This document shows, in pieces, positions 35,139 to 43,402 of a stretch of DNA of 49,134 bases; the first letter of the stretch is position 1, and every line of letters begins with the position of its first letter. Origin of the DNA: Methylotenera sp. (lineage in GTDB: Bacteria; Pseudomonadota; Gammaproteobacteria; Burkholderiales; Methylophilaceae). The stretch lies in assembly GCA_030682715.1 (NCBI GenBank), contig JAUXNQ010000008.1, positions 1 to 49,134 of the forward strand. Reading direction: 5' to 3'. Position numbers and translations under genes: made by a program. Under the pieces are notes generated by a model. It made no database searches. It saw only the letters and a program-made list of their open reading frames with translations, and was not told where the DNA came from.

Positions 35139-36446
35139 TTAGATTACCGACGTTCTAATGATGTGCTGCCAGTCTGTCGTATATGCCGGACTCTTATTTT
35201 CTTGCCGCATTTTCCATGGTTTCTTGAATCCTTCACTTGCAAGCTTGATTGAGTCCTTACCCATCTTACGATTAATGCTGTCTATTGTTTTCATCAATTC
35301 AGCAGATTTGGCTGATGTTTCTATCTTGGAGAACATATCCATTTGTGCGTTACCAGCCGGCACAAGCTCACTCAACATCACTCCTGCCTTTGCGTAGTTG
35401 TAATTAGGCCTATAAAGCTGTTTTAAGGCCCATAGTGCCACGTTCGCAAGTTGCCTGCTGTCATCTAGTGGGCTAGGTAAAGAAACTGTCATACCGTTGC
35501 TGTAGAAAGGATCATCGGGTTTGAATGGACTGGTTCTAATATAGACATGAACAGAGCCCGCTAATGATTTTTGTCGTCTTAGTTTTTCAGCAGCTCTGCT
35601 GATATATAGCGAAATTGATTCAGCAAGACTATTGTAGTCGCGTACGGGTTGCCCAAAGCTTCTTGAGCTAAGTATCTGCTTCTTTGCAGTTGGCGCTTCT
35701 TCAAGCTCAATACATACATCTCCGTTCAGTTCGCGAATCGTCTTCTCCATGACGACACTGAACTCTCTACGCATTATTTTTTGGTTAGCGTGCTTTAAGT
35801 CATATACTGACTTGAAGCCTAGCGCTTCTAGCTTGGGCGCTAACTTACCGCCGACACCCCATATCTCACCTACTGGGATTTCAGATAACAGTTGATCCAG
35901 CTCGCCTTGCGCCATCGTATTGAAGTTGCAAACACCTCTAAACACCTTCCGCTTCTTAGCGCAATGGTTAGCGAGCTTGGCTAGAGTTTTGGTAGCGCCG
36001 ATACCCACACATACCGGCAAGCCTGTCCATTGCATAATGCGACTCTTCATGTCTTGTCCGTAACGAATCAGGTCTCTACTTTGAAAGCCGGTTAAATCAA
36101 GAAATGACTCATCAATCGAATACACCTCTTGATCTGGACTGAACTCCCTGAGAATGCTCATGACGCGATTGCTCATATCGGCATACAAGGCATAATTGCT
36201 GGAGAGTGCGATGATTCCATTTTGTTTGGCTAAATCCTTCATCTTGAACCATGGTACCCCCATTGATATTCCAAGTGCTTTAACCTCGTTACTACGTGCA
36301 ACAGCGCAGCCATCGTTATTGCTAAGCACTACAACAGGTCTGCCATTAAGTTTTGGATTGAACACGCGCTCGCAGCTAACGTAGAAATTGTTTACATCGA
36401 CGAGCGCAATATGGCGGGTTGGGGTGAGAGCGGATAATGTCTTCAT
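35139..36446 (-). CDS. umuC: Translesion DNA polymerase V catalytic subunit UmuC
   Basis: Y-family error-prone polymerase. The 435 residues start with [20 protein letters not shown] (catalytic Asp and Phe-Tyr), then [18 protein letters not shown], and the second metal site in [15 protein letters not shown] near 105. [21 protein letters not shown] is the palm/thumb signature, and the C-terminal region has the little-finger domain. It is about 3.3 kb from umuD on the same strand, instead of adjacent, with four other genes and pqqA between them. A perfect palindrome shared with umuD lies 4 bp before the start. Confidence 0.95.
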   Translation of the reverse strand: MKTLSALTPTRHIALVDVNNFYVSCERVFNPKLNGRPVVVLSNNDGCAVARSNEVKALGISMGVPWFKMKDLAKQNGIIALSSNYALYADMSNRVMSILREFSPDQEVYSIDESFLDLTGFQSRDLIRYGQDMKSRIMQWTGLPVCVGIGATKTLAKLANHCAKKRKVFRGVCNFNTMAQGELDQLLSEIPVGEIWGVGGKLAPKLEALGFKSVYDLKHANQKIMRREFSVVMEKTIRELNGDVCIELEEAPTAKKQILSSRSFGQPVRDYNSLAESISLYISRAAEKLRRQKSLAGSVHVYIRTSPFKPDDPFYSNGMTVSLPSPLDDSRQLANVALWALKQLYRPNYNYAKAGVMLSELVPAGNAQMDMFSKIETSAKSAELMKTIDSINRKMGKDSIKLASEGFKKPWKMRQENKSPAYTTDWQHIIRTSVI

Positions 36447-36450
36447 TTGG

Positions 36451-36465
36451 TTATTGTAACAATAA
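36451..36465 (-). promoter_or_regulatory. Palindromic operator at the umuC start
   Basis: TTATTGTAACAATAA, a perfect palindrome around one central base, begins 4 bp from the umuC start codon. A near copy sits at the same distance from umuD. Read toward umuC it contains TACAAT, a plausible -10 box 9 bp before the ATG, and there is no Shine-Dalgarno sequence, so the mRNA could be leaderless. Confidence 0.6.
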
Positions 36466-36858
36466 TCAGTGTTATTAACATCACTAGTTGTTCATCCTAT
36501 AAAAAGCAGTCAAATCTATAGTAACCCTGCGGAACCCTTATAAACACTAGCCTCTGAGGCTGACTAACACCTCACCAAGTAGGTGAAATATTCAGAATAT
36601 GGGAAAATTAGCTGTAAGCCGAGCCAGCACTTGGTTACAGAGTTTTTATTTCAAATGCGGAGCAGTTGACTTAATTAGCCTGAAATCCGCTGCAGCACTA
36701 GGTTTCAGCCATTTTCAGTCAAATTTTCAACTGCCGTTTTTAGGTTCATGATTTTACTGATACGGTATTCATGAACAGCAATAGTGCTGGTTTCTGTTGA
36801 CGGCGTAAGATAATCGCATCAACAAACAACTCGTTGAGTTTAACTAAAGGAGATTATT
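36466..36858. other. Non-coding region upstream of pqqA
   Basis: About 390 bp without a gene. An 8-bp inverted repeat, GTTCATGA (36744) with TCATGAAC (36769), and a TTGACG at 36797 lie in the last 120 bp before pqqA and may be promoter or operator elements. Nothing else was recognised. Confidence 0.4.
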
Positions 36859-36930
36859 ATGTGGACTAAACCAGCAGCTACTGAAATGCGTTTCGGTTTC
36901 GAAGTAACAATGTACGTAATGAACAAATAA
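36859..36930 (+). CDS. pqqA: Coenzyme PQQ precursor peptide PqqA
   Basis: A 23-residue peptide whose core RFGFEVTMY carries Glu15 and Tyr19, the two residues that PqqE and later enzymes crosslink and convert to pyrroloquinoline quinone, the cofactor of methanol dehydrogenases. The ATG follows AAAGGAG at 5-bp spacing, and a strong terminator lies 20 bp after the stop. No pqqB-E genes are in the window, so this is an orphan precursor gene inside a mobile island, between umuC and a repair nuclease. Methylotrophs often have more than one pqqA; this may be a dosage copy. Confidence 0.92.
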   Translation: MWTKPAATEMRFGFEVTMYVMNK

Positions 36931-36950
36931 TTCACTTCGGTGAATGGCAA

Positions 36951-36972
36951 GGGAGCCTAGGCTCCCTTTTTT
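36951..36972 (+). terminator. Intrinsic terminator of pqqA
   Basis: GGGAGCC and GGCTCCC form a compact palindrome followed by six T residues, 20 bp after the pqqA stop. It indicates a monocistronic, abundant pqqA transcript. Confidence 0.9.
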
Positions 36973-37148
36973 ATTGTGCTTGTAAGTGGTAACACGGATA
37001 GACAACTTAAATGATTAGGTCGATATTTAAGTTGTCACATATAACTCCCTTTTACGCCCCAACGTTGCCCATTCTGGTCTTCTGAATCGGGGCGCTTTTT
37101 TGTGTATTCACTTCCAGACAAGCAGGATTTCATATCCTTCCAGAAAGC

Positions 37149-38543
37149 TTATTCAAATTCAATAATCTTGACCTTAGGTTTGTTCAGTTCTTTCAGTAAC
37201 AGCTTGTAGGTATCAAGGTCAAACACCAGACCCGACTTGGTGTTTGCAATATCATCTAATTCGGATTCATCTTCAACCGATCCCAGATAGACCCAGTGTT
37301 CAAAGACATGCAGTGCTGATTTACTATTGAAGCGCTGTGTTTCATGAATGCCTATCTTGCCTTTGTAGGGCCATGTTTTAAGTTGATGAGCTGTCATGGC
37401 TTGCCGTAACCGAAGGTAATGCAGTTCGGCTGGCTCTTTATCGGCACACACGCCTTTGCAGCGTTTTAACTGGTGCGCGAAGCAGGCACCTTTGCCGGAT
37501 TCCAGCCCTAATACTTTCTGGCACAACTGATGCTGTTCACCAATTGCTCGCAGAACTTCTGTCGCCTGTCGTTTTGACCTGAAAGTTCCGAACAGTTGTC
37601 CCATGTTAGCCGGTTCTATCTCATCTACCTGTACTAAACTGACTAAAGGCATTTGTGTGTGGTCTTCAGAAACACGCCATGAGCAGAGTTGTCTTTCACG
37701 TCGCAACTGACGGTTGTAGATGGGCTGACGTTCTTTAACGAGTTTGGATTCAAGCAATAAGGCACTGAATTCCCCGGCGGTCTCAATCCACTCGATATGT
37801 TTGATTTCCTGGCTAATCCGCATCTCCTTAGTAGAGGCATGGTCACTGCTGAAGTGGGACAGCACACGCTCCCTGATATTGATGCTCTTGCCGATATACA
37901 GCGGCAAACTGGTATCACCATAAAACAGATAAACGCCCGGTGTCTCCGGAAGGTCGTCAATCAAATGTGCATCAATATGTGATGGCAGACTTTTAGAACC
38001 CTTGAGCAGAGATTCAGCAGCATTGCGCACTGCAACACTGCCCAGCTCCTGACTTGCTGACTGTAAGAATCCCACCATCATTTCCACATCACCCATCGCC
38101 CGATGTCTGGATTCACAGACGAGTTCATGCCTGGCAATAATGGCATCCAGTCCATGACTGCGATGCTGTGGGTAGAGCTTACGGGAGAGCTTGACGGTAC
38201 AAAGTACCTTTTGCCTTAAATCGATGCCAATACGCTTGAATTCGTTCTTGAGGAAGCCATGGTCAAAGCGCACGTTATGCGCGCACAGCACCGTGTCTTT
38301 CAGGTAGTCCAGTAACTCACCGGCAATTTGCTTAAAGGTTGGCGCATGGGCGACCATCTCGTTATTGATGCCGGTGAGCTGTTGAATGAAGCCGGAAATC
38401 TGAACCTCCGGATTAACGAGGGTTTGCCAGCGCGATACTTCCTGACCGCCTTCATATTTGATGAGTGCGATTTCAGTAATGCGATCCTTCAGTGGTGTAG
38501 CTCCTGTGGTCTCCAGATCCAGTAGTACGTAGCTTGGTAACAT
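37149..38543 (-). CDS. DnaQ-like exonuclease fused to UvrC-like GIY-YIG nuclease
   Basis: A 464-residue fusion. The N-terminal 165 residues are a DEDDh 3'-5' exonuclease (YVLLDLETTGATPLKDRITEIALI, LCAHNVRFDHGFLKNEF, HRAMGDVEMMVGFL). The second part is a UvrC/Cho-like GIY-YIG domain (LPETPGVYLFYGD near 200, LPLYIGKSINIRERVLSHF near 212-230) with a downstream Cys-containing CFAHQLKRCKGVC segment. Such fusions are related to Cho, an SOS-induced incision nuclease for nucleotide excision repair. It lies in the SOS-type block on the umuD strand. Both active sites look intact. Confidence 0.88.
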   Translation of the reverse strand: MLPSYVLLDLETTGATPLKDRITEIALIKYEGGQEVSRWQTLVNPEVQISGFIQQLTGINNEMVAHAPTFKQIAGELLDYLKDTVLCAHNVRFDHGFLKNEFKRIGIDLRQKVLCTVKLSRKLYPQHRSHGLDAIIARHELVCESRHRAMGDVEMMVGFLQSASQELGSVAVRNAAESLLKGSKSLPSHIDAHLIDDLPETPGVYLFYGDTSLPLYIGKSINIRERVLSHFSSDHASTKEMRISQEIKHIEWIETAGEFSALLLESKLVKERQPIYNRQLRRERQLCSWRVSEDHTQMPLVSLVQVDEIEPANMGQLFGTFRSKRQATEVLRAIGEQHQLCQKVLGLESGKGACFAHQLKRCKGVCADKEPAELHYLRLRQAMTAHQLKTWPYKGKIGIHETQRFNSKSALHVFEHWVYLGSVEDESELDDIANTKSGLVFDLDTYKLLLKELNKPKVKIIEFE

Positions 38544-38601
38544 TAAGTAATCAGTCTTGTCGTCTAATCAATAAATATGAAAGTTGGATAACATCGCCCA
38601 A

Positions 38602-38964
38602 TCAAAGTTGCCTAAAATTTGTGGGGCAGGCAAATACACTTAGCAATGCCTCGCGAACTGAAGGCGCATAAAATTTGGATACACAACAGCTACCATTATT
38701 TGAAAGATGCAATCGTAATAATGCCTCCACATCAGGAAGCGATAACGTTGAGTCCGTGGGAACCAGCTCTAGCGTTTGAGCTTTACTGATGCTATGTACA
38801 GCACCGCTGCTATCAATCAACATATCCTGAGCCTGAATATGCGTTTGTTGCAGCGCATCATCGCCGGCAAACTGAGCTGCATCAGAGATAAATAACAGTT
38901 CATCGTCGGCATACAGTTTTATGATGGCTGGCCACTGCACAGAATGGGTTGCTCGGGATGGCAT
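38602..38964 (-). CDS. DUF4144 family protein
   Basis: A 120-residue protein matching the DUF4144 pattern: VQWPAIIKLYADDELLFISD at the N-terminus, QDMLIDSSGAVHSI in the middle, LPDVEALLRLHLSNNGSCCVSKFYAPSVREAL at the C-terminus. Two adjacent Cys (CC near 93-94) are a family feature, of unknown role. It is cytoplasmic by sequence and lies between the exonuclease-UvrC fusion and the SOUL gene on the same strand, so it may be co-transcribed with repair genes. The function is unknown. Confidence 0.75.
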   Translation of the reverse strand: MPSRATHSVQWPAIIKLYADDELLFISDAAQFAGDDALQQTHIQAQDMLIDSSGAVHSISKAQTLELVPTDSTLSLPDVEALLRLHLSNNGSCCVSKFYAPSVREALLSVFACPTNFRQL

Positions 38965-39079
38965 TTATCTAAACCGCTCTGAAATTTGATAATGCTTTTT
39001 AAGATTAGGTGTAAACAATAATGCTTTGATAGCAAGCTTCAAATATATTACTTCTGGATGGTAGTTATTGGCACGGGTT

Positions 39080-39712
39080 TTACTCATATTGAATCATGAT
39101 TTCATTACGCCTTAAAAAAGGCAATGTCCAGGGTGGGTTATAGCGTGCAAGTTCAGGCTCTGCACTGCTTGCTTCCAGCTTTTTTCCTGCCATCCAAGTT
39201 AATAGCTCTTTGGTTTTTTGCGCCGTCTTTTCTGCATTGACTAAGCCGGAAAAACGCAGCACCGCTACTTTGCGCACAGGGATCTGGCGCAGCATCACTT
39301 GACTGTTATTTGGGCTAGGTAGCGTATCCATTGTATATTGGGCTGGCATCACGAAATTAACACGCCATTTCCCTGCCTCTGAAGCCAATGTGACTGGGGC
39401 CGTCATTGCAATCTTTTCTGACTTGGGTTGTAAAGTCACCGGTGCGGTCATGGCAATCTTGGCGCTCTGCCCAGACTTTCTTTGATTATTGCCAAAGATA
39501 TAATCGGCAATTAAACGAAAGCCTTTATTTGACGCTTGCTCCATATCGCCCTCAACAAGCACTTCTGCAATAATCATGGGGTGATATTGCCTCAATTCAA
39601 ATCCATCTGATTTTTCCAATAAATCGAATTTGGGTTCAGTCGTTGCCATCGCATTCACCGTAAAGATTAATAAAATCAGACCAAAAATCTTGCGTAAGTT
39701 AATTTGTATCAT
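39080..39712 (-). CDS. SOUL-family haem-binding protein, exported
   Basis: A 210-residue protein with a signal peptide or anchor (LRKIFGLILLIFTVNAMATTEP) and a SOUL/HEBP domain: DLLEKSDGFELRQYHPMIIAEV, then FRLIADYIFGNNQ, and two copies of KIAMTAPVTL, the SOUL hallmark. Proteins of this family bind haem or other tetrapyrroles. It starts 14 bp after the umuD stop on the same strand, so it is probably co-transcribed with umuD, which is an odd partner for an SOS polymerase subunit. Confidence 0.88.
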   Translation of the reverse strand: MIQINLRKIFGLILLIFTVNAMATTEPKFDLLEKSDGFELRQYHPMIIAEVLVEGDMEQASNKGFRLIADYIFGNNQRKSGQSAKIAMTAPVTLQPKSEKIAMTAPVTLASEAGKWRVNFVMPAQYTMDTLPSPNNSQVMLRQIPVRKVAVLRFSGLVNAEKTAQKTKELLTWMAGKKLEASSAEPELARYNPPWTLPFLRRNEIMIQYE

Positions 39713-39726
39713 ATTCCAAAGGATCC

Positions 39727-40338
39727 CTATTTAAAACGCCTGAAAGAACCTGTGACCACGCCCCATATCTCAAACTGCATTTCTTCTGTAATCTCGATAG
39801 GCTTAAAGTCCTTGTTGGCAGGCAACAGTCTTGGCGGACCTGACTTGTGTCTTCCCAACGTTTTAATCGTAAATTCACCATTGAGGACGGCAAGCACGAT
39901 GTCACCGATATTGGGTGTCTTGGAACGATCCACAACAGCTTTGTCGCCTGGCAATAGCCCAACATCCATCATGGAGTAACCCTGAATCGTCACGAAGAAG
40001 GTTGCATCTTCCTGGTCAATCAGAAAGTCATTGGGATCCAGCCGTTTCTCGACATGTTCTTCGGCTGGACTGGGAAAACCAGCCGATACCTTTGATGAAA
40101 ACAGAGGTAGGGAAACTTGTGTGCGATTAAGACTAGGTAACATAAATTCACTCACCGCATCCATGTCAGTATTGAGACGCTTCTTCTGGTAGGCAGCAAG
40201 GAAATCCTTGATGACCGGTTCCTGGCTGGTGGGGATGCGTACTACGCTGGTTGGCTCGCGGAATTTGCCGCTCCCGACTCTGCGTCCAGCACCTTCACGG
40301 GGACCACCTCGTTTATTTTCTAGATTGTTTTTATCCAT
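39727..40338 (-). CDS. umuD: UmuD-like self-cleaving subunit of DNA polymerase V, with N-terminal extension
   Basis: A 203-residue S24 peptidase-type protein that, after RecA-stimulated self-cleavage, activates UmuC. The cleavage site is Ala86-Gly87 (SAGF), the catalytic Ser122 is in QGYSMMDVGLLPGD and Lys159 in GEFTIKTL; the spacings (36 and 37) equal those of E. coli UmuD. The N-terminal part is about 62 residues longer and begins with a basic Gly/Arg-rich stretch (KRGGPREGAGRRVGSGK) like an AT-hook, a form seen in plasmid UmuD proteins. It is divergent from the SRAP gene. Confidence 0.93.
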   Translation of the reverse strand: MDKNNLENKRGGPREGAGRRVGSGKFREPTSVVRIPTSQEPVIKDFLAAYQKKRLNTDMDAVSEFMLPSLNRTQVSLPLFSSKVSAGFPSPAEEHVEKRLDPNDFLIDQEDATFFVTIQGYSMMDVGLLPGDKAVVDRSKTPNIGDIVLAVLNGEFTIKTLGRHKSGPPRLLPANKDFKPIEITEEMQFEIWGVVTGSFRRFK

Positions 40339-40342
40339 TAGA

Positions 40343-40359
40343 TTATTGTAACAACAATT
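40343..40359 (-). promoter_or_regulatory. Palindromic operator at the umuD start
   Basis: TTATTGTAACAACAATT shares its first 12 bases with the umuC palindrome and begins at the same distance, 4 bp, from the start codon. As at umuC, TACAAT lies 9 bp before the ATG and there is no Shine-Dalgarno sequence. Confidence 0.55.
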
Positions 40360-40412
40360 AATTGATTTAAGCTACTGATTATCAATCTTGTTGCATCTGA
40401 TAAACTTCAATC

Positions 40413-40862
40413 ATGTGCGGTGGCGTGAAATATACAGACAAGCAGAACAAGACCTGGACCGTTTATTTTCCGAGTACTAAAGCGGCTTTGCCTGTGCTAA
40501 AGAAAGATGGCACGATAGAGTGGGTTATCTGGGGCAAGCGCAAGGAAGAGAACGCACCTGCGTTCCCAAATGGTGGCTGGGCGAGACTAGATTCCATCAA
40601 GGAAGGTAAATGGCAGCGCTATCAACCACGCCCGGTGTTGCTACCTATTCAATCATTTATGGAAAAAGATGCTGAGAAAGTCAGCCACTGGTTTGATATG
40701 AAAGCTGGTGAAGTATTGCAGGGATTGCTCACTGTGCATGATGGCGCAGCGAGAGTTTATGTCGTCACTACTGATACGCCGGCAGAATTTAGTTATATTC
40801 ATGACCGCTGGCCTAGAATCATTCAAAAAACATATCAAACGGAAAGTATTGTCCATGACTGA
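40413..40862 (+). CDS. Compact SRAP (HMCES/YedK-like) abasic-site protein
   Basis: A 149-residue protein beginning MCGG. In SRAP proteins Cys2 forms a stable thiazolidine crosslink with abasic sites in single-stranded DNA, protecting them at stalled forks. The rest fits a shortened SRAP fold: IEWVIWGKRKEENAPAFPNGG, LLPIQSFMEKD (putative catalytic Glu) and AEFSYIHDRWPRII (conserved His). It is shorter than the usual 220 residues. It is divergent from umuD, fitting an SOS-associated role, and overlaps the next gene by 8 bp. Confidence 0.78.
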   Translation: MCGGVKYTDKQNKTWTVYFPSTKAALPVLKKDGTIEWVIWGKRKEENAPAFPNGGWARLDSIKEGKWQRYQPRPVLLPIQSFMEKDAEKVSHWFDMKAGEVLQGLLTVHDGAARVYVVTTDTPAEFSYIHDRWPRIIQKTYQTESIVHD

Positions 40863-41136
40863 CATGAACCGATTCAATCAATACCTGACACTCGCTAATC
40901 AATTAGCAAATGTAGCGACTAAAGAAGACTTGGTGGAATGTGCAAGATTGCTTGCCATCAATGTCGCACATTATCAGTCAGTCTATGGCGCCCTTCCTTT
41001 GGATGAAACGCTTGAGATGGCCTATGCAGAAACCCCTAATCAAGCACAGATTGATTTAATGACGAGCGGCATGGAAACTATGGTGGGGGTGCTGGGTGGT
41101 ATTGTGCAAGGGTTTGATGCGCAGCCATCACACTAA
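40855..41136 (+). CDS. Small hypothetical protein coupled to SRAP
   Basis: A 93-residue acidic helical protein beginning MTDMNRFNQYLTLANQLANVATKEDLVECARLLAINVAHY in pattern (long helix) and ending in MVGVLGGIVQG. The ATG at 40855 overlaps the SRAP stop by 8 bp, a coupling signal, and is preferred to a longer frame from 40708 that would lie inside the SRAP gene. No domain is recognised; the tight coupling suggests that it works with the SRAP protein. Confidence 0.65.
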   Translation: MTDMNRFNQYLTLANQLANVATKEDLVECARLLAINVAHYQSVYGALPLDETLEMAYAETPNQAQIDLMTSGMETMVGVLGGIVQGFDAQPSH

Positions 41137-41164
41137 CGCTTAGTTATCTACCGCGAAAATAATA

Positions 41165-41659
41165 ATGACTACCAAAATCATTCATAAAATACTGTTCAGT
41201 TTAATCTTATCCTTCTCGGCTCTTGCTCACGGTGAAACAATCAATGGACGTGTTGTTGGAATATCTGATGGCGACACGCTTACTGTTCTGGACGCAAGCA
41301 ATACGCAATTTAAAATAAGGCTCGCCGCTATCGATGCCCCTGAAAAAGCACAACCATTTGGTCAACACGGGAAACAACAGTTATCGGATTTTTGTTATGG
41401 CAAAAGCGCCAGTGTTAAAGTTGTCAGTGTGGATCGTTATGGTCGCACGGTTGGTGATATTGATTGTGCCGGTATCAATGCCAATCAAGCGATGGTTCAA
41501 TCCGGTTTGGCATGGGTTTATCGCAAATACGACAAAGGATACGGGCATTTGTACGCGCTTGAAGAAGAAGCTAGAAAGTCCAGACGTGGCTTATGGGCGG
41601 ACTCTAATCCTATTGCTCCTTGGGATTGGAGGAAGGCTAAGCGTGATGCAAATAATTAA
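41165..41659 (+). CDS. Secreted staphylococcal-nuclease-like thermonuclease
   Basis: A 164-residue protein with signal peptide (IIHKILFSLILSFSALAHGE) and an SNase domain: INGRVVGISDGDTLTVLD, KIRLAAIDAPEKAQPFGQ (active-site Arg and Glu), VDRYGRTVGDI (second active-site Arg), and GLAWVYRKYDKGY. It cuts DNA or RNA with calcium; the signal peptide puts it in the periplasm or outside the cell. It follows the SRAP pair after 28 bp on the same strand. Confidence 0.92.
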   Translation: MTTKIIHKILFSLILSFSALAHGETINGRVVGISDGDTLTVLDASNTQFKIRLAAIDAPEKAQPFGQHGKQQLSDFCYGKSASVKVVSVDRYGRTVGDIDCAGINANQAMVQSGLAWVYRKYDKGYGHLYALEEEARKSRRGLWADSNPIAPWDWRKAKRDANN

Positions 41660-41735
41660 TTTGCTCTAGTCACGATTGACAGAACTTAATTACTGCAATT
41701 ACTCACTAAGAAATACTACTTAAGCAGGATAATGT

Positions 41736-42167
41736 ATGTATTTGAAATCTCTTCAAGCCATCACATCTAAATTAACTATTTATTACGATGGCAGCTGTCC
41801 ATTATGTCTGGCAGAAATCCATTTTCTGAAACACCACAATAAAATGGGCTTACTTGAGTTTTTAAGCTTGCAGGAGTTGGATGCTAACGTTGATGGCGTG
41901 AATTGCGAACTGGCTTTCAAAACCATTCACGCGCAGCTCGGTGAGCGCACAATCATCGTTGGTCCCGATGTCTTTTATGAAGCCTACAAACGCACCAATC
42001 TAAGGCTTATCAATTTTATTTTCTCTTTTTCCGTTGCTCGATTCATGTACGGGAAGTTTTACGTCGTGTTTGCAAAGTATCGTCACCAGATTTCAAAAGT
42101 CATAGGGCCGATGTTGCTGAGCTACGTGCAAAGAAGATATACAAGTGGCAAGAGCATTCAAGCCTGA
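41736..42167 (+). CDS. DCC-family (DUF393) thiol-disulfide oxidoreductase-like protein
   Basis: A 143-residue protein with the DCC signature near its N-terminus: LTIYYDGSCPLCLAEIHFL, where CPLC is the putative redox pair of a thioredoxin-like fold. A hydrophobic segment (LRLINFIFSFSVARFMYGKFYVVF, about 95-118) may touch the membrane. The substrate is not known for this family. It is the last gene of the rightward run that starts with the SRAP gene, 76 bp after the nuclease gene. Confidence 0.85.
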   Translation: MYLKSLQAITSKLTIYYDGSCPLCLAEIHFLKHHNKMGLLEFLSLQELDANVDGVNCELAFKTIHAQLGERTIIVGPDVFYEAYKRTNLRLINFIFSFSVARFMYGKFYVVFAKYRHQISKVIGPMLLSYVQRRYTSGKSIQA

Positions 42168-42538
42168 ATATTTGATGCTTGCGCGGCTGTATAAGGATGA
42201 ACTTTGCGGGGGCGGAATGATTAAAGCATGGCCTTGCCATCTTTACGTTATTTTCTAGGACTTCCATTCCGTAACAGCTTGCGTCATCCACTGGAAACAT
42301 CTGATGGCGCCAATGCACTATGATGGCATCTCAAAGACAACAAATGGACACTCGCCACTACTTACTCATATATATCTCCTAAGTCCATATACAAATAGCG
42401 AGCCATACATTAATTTTCCGATACCCAACTTGGGTCGGTTAAACACCCTAAAAGAATTAGTCACCCCTTAGCTAAAATATTTATATAGCGCAACGCACAA
42501 CGCGTAACGCATTTTATATAACAGCTTTGAGGATGATG
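42168..42538. promoter_or_regulatory. Intergenic region upstream of the XRE regulator
   Basis: About 370 bp with no credible gene. The last 50 bp hold two GCGYAACGC words (42488-42496, 42502-42510) 14 bp apart, with a third AACGC-like word between, framed by TTATATA and TTTATATAA. This looks like an operator for the regulator that follows. Confidence 0.45.
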
Positions 42539-42937
42539 ATGAAAACACACGAAAGACACACCGTTGCACAATACTTAACCTTCCATATCAATAGCAGCGA
42601 GAAGACACAGCGTCAGATTGCGCTTGAGATTGGCTACACAAAACCGAACATTATTACCATGTTCAAACAAGGTCTCACGAAGTTACCGCTGGAGAAAATC
42701 TGGCCGCTTGCTAACGCACTAGGAATCGCGCCCGACGAGTTATTTTATAAGGTGATGAAAGAGTATATGCCGGAGACGTTTGAGGCTCTAAAGCCATTGC
42801 TGGAAGGATTGGCGCTATCGCCAGATGAGGAAAACCTATTAACCAATTACCGGAAGTTTAAAGTGCTTGAGGCGAAACGTTTGGCAGGTAATAAAAGGGC
42901 AAAACCATTTAAGATTGATTGGTTTGATCCAAAATAA
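42539..42937 (+). CDS. XRE-type helix-turn-helix regulator
   Basis: A 132-residue protein with an N-terminal HTH: TVAQYLTFHINSSEKTQRQIALEIGYTKPNIITMFKQGLTKLP in pattern, residues 8-50, then LANALGIAPDELF. The C-terminal half (LLTNYRKFKVLEAKRLAGNKRAKPFKIDWFDP) is basic. Three ATG codons stand in a row; the last (42539) has GAGG at 6-bp spacing and is chosen. It may control its own promoter or the hipBA genes that follow after 120 bp. Confidence 0.8.
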   Translation: MKTHERHTVAQYLTFHINSSEKTQRQIALEIGYTKPNIITMFKQGLTKLPLEKIWPLANALGIAPDELFYKVMKEYMPETFEALKPLLEGLALSPDEENLLTNYRKFKVLEAKRLAGNKRAKPFKIDWFDPK

Positions 42938-43057
42938 CATCAATCACAGACACCATTACCTAGAGCATATGAAAATATCGCTTGATTTTATAATTAAACG
43001 CAATAGAATAACTTTTATGTTATTTAAATATCATTTTATTGAATAAATTATTCATCA

Positions 43058-43402
43058 ATGCCCAGAAAAACAAACTCACTCGTTAGCACTAATGATGAAG
43101 TGCTTAAGTCGCTAGAAGCACTTGGCCTGCGCATTCGCGCCAATCGCGTAGCCTTAGGCTGGACTGTAAAAGAAATGGCAAGCCGCCTGCTCTGCTCGCA
43201 AAACACCTACCGGGCTATCGAGGCAGGAAAACCGAGCGCAAGCGTTGGGATAATTACAAACGCCCTTTGGCTGTTTGGGCAATTAGATACGATTGATGGA
43301 GTAGCACCGGCACCCATTAATACAAACCGTAATACACGGGCAAGGAAGAAAGTTGGCACGACTGATGCCTCATTAATCTCAGAGGAAGAGCGTGATTTCT
43401 AA
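43058..43402 (+). CDS. hipB: HipB-like antitoxin (XRE family)
   Basis: A 114-residue DNA-binding protein with an HTH at about residues 20-75 (LGLRIRANRVALGWTVKEMASRLLCSQNTYRAIEAGKPSASVG pattern) and a basic tail (NRNTRARKKVG). It overlaps the HipA gene by 11 bp, so the two are coupled. HipB proteins neutralise HipA and repress the operon. Upstream lie AATAAC/GTTATT (43007-43024) and an AT-rich dyad that may be its operator. No Shine-Dalgarno sequence is obvious. Confidence 0.85.
   Translation: MPRKTNSLVSTNDEVLKSLEALGLRIRANRVALGWTVKEMASRLLCSQNTYRAIEAGKPSASVGIITNALWLFGQLDTIDGVAPAPINTNRNTRARKKVGTTDASLISEEERDF

Noticed and set aside
37052-37105. Possible terminator GCCCC/GGGGC followed by T run between pqqA and the nuclease gene
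   Set aside because: The loop is about 30 bases and the stem only 5-6 bp. A much better terminator already follows pqqA.
42100-42318. Minus-strand frame between the DCC gene and the XRE regulator
   Set aside because: It overlaps the DCC gene 3' end, lacks a start signal and matches no family I know.
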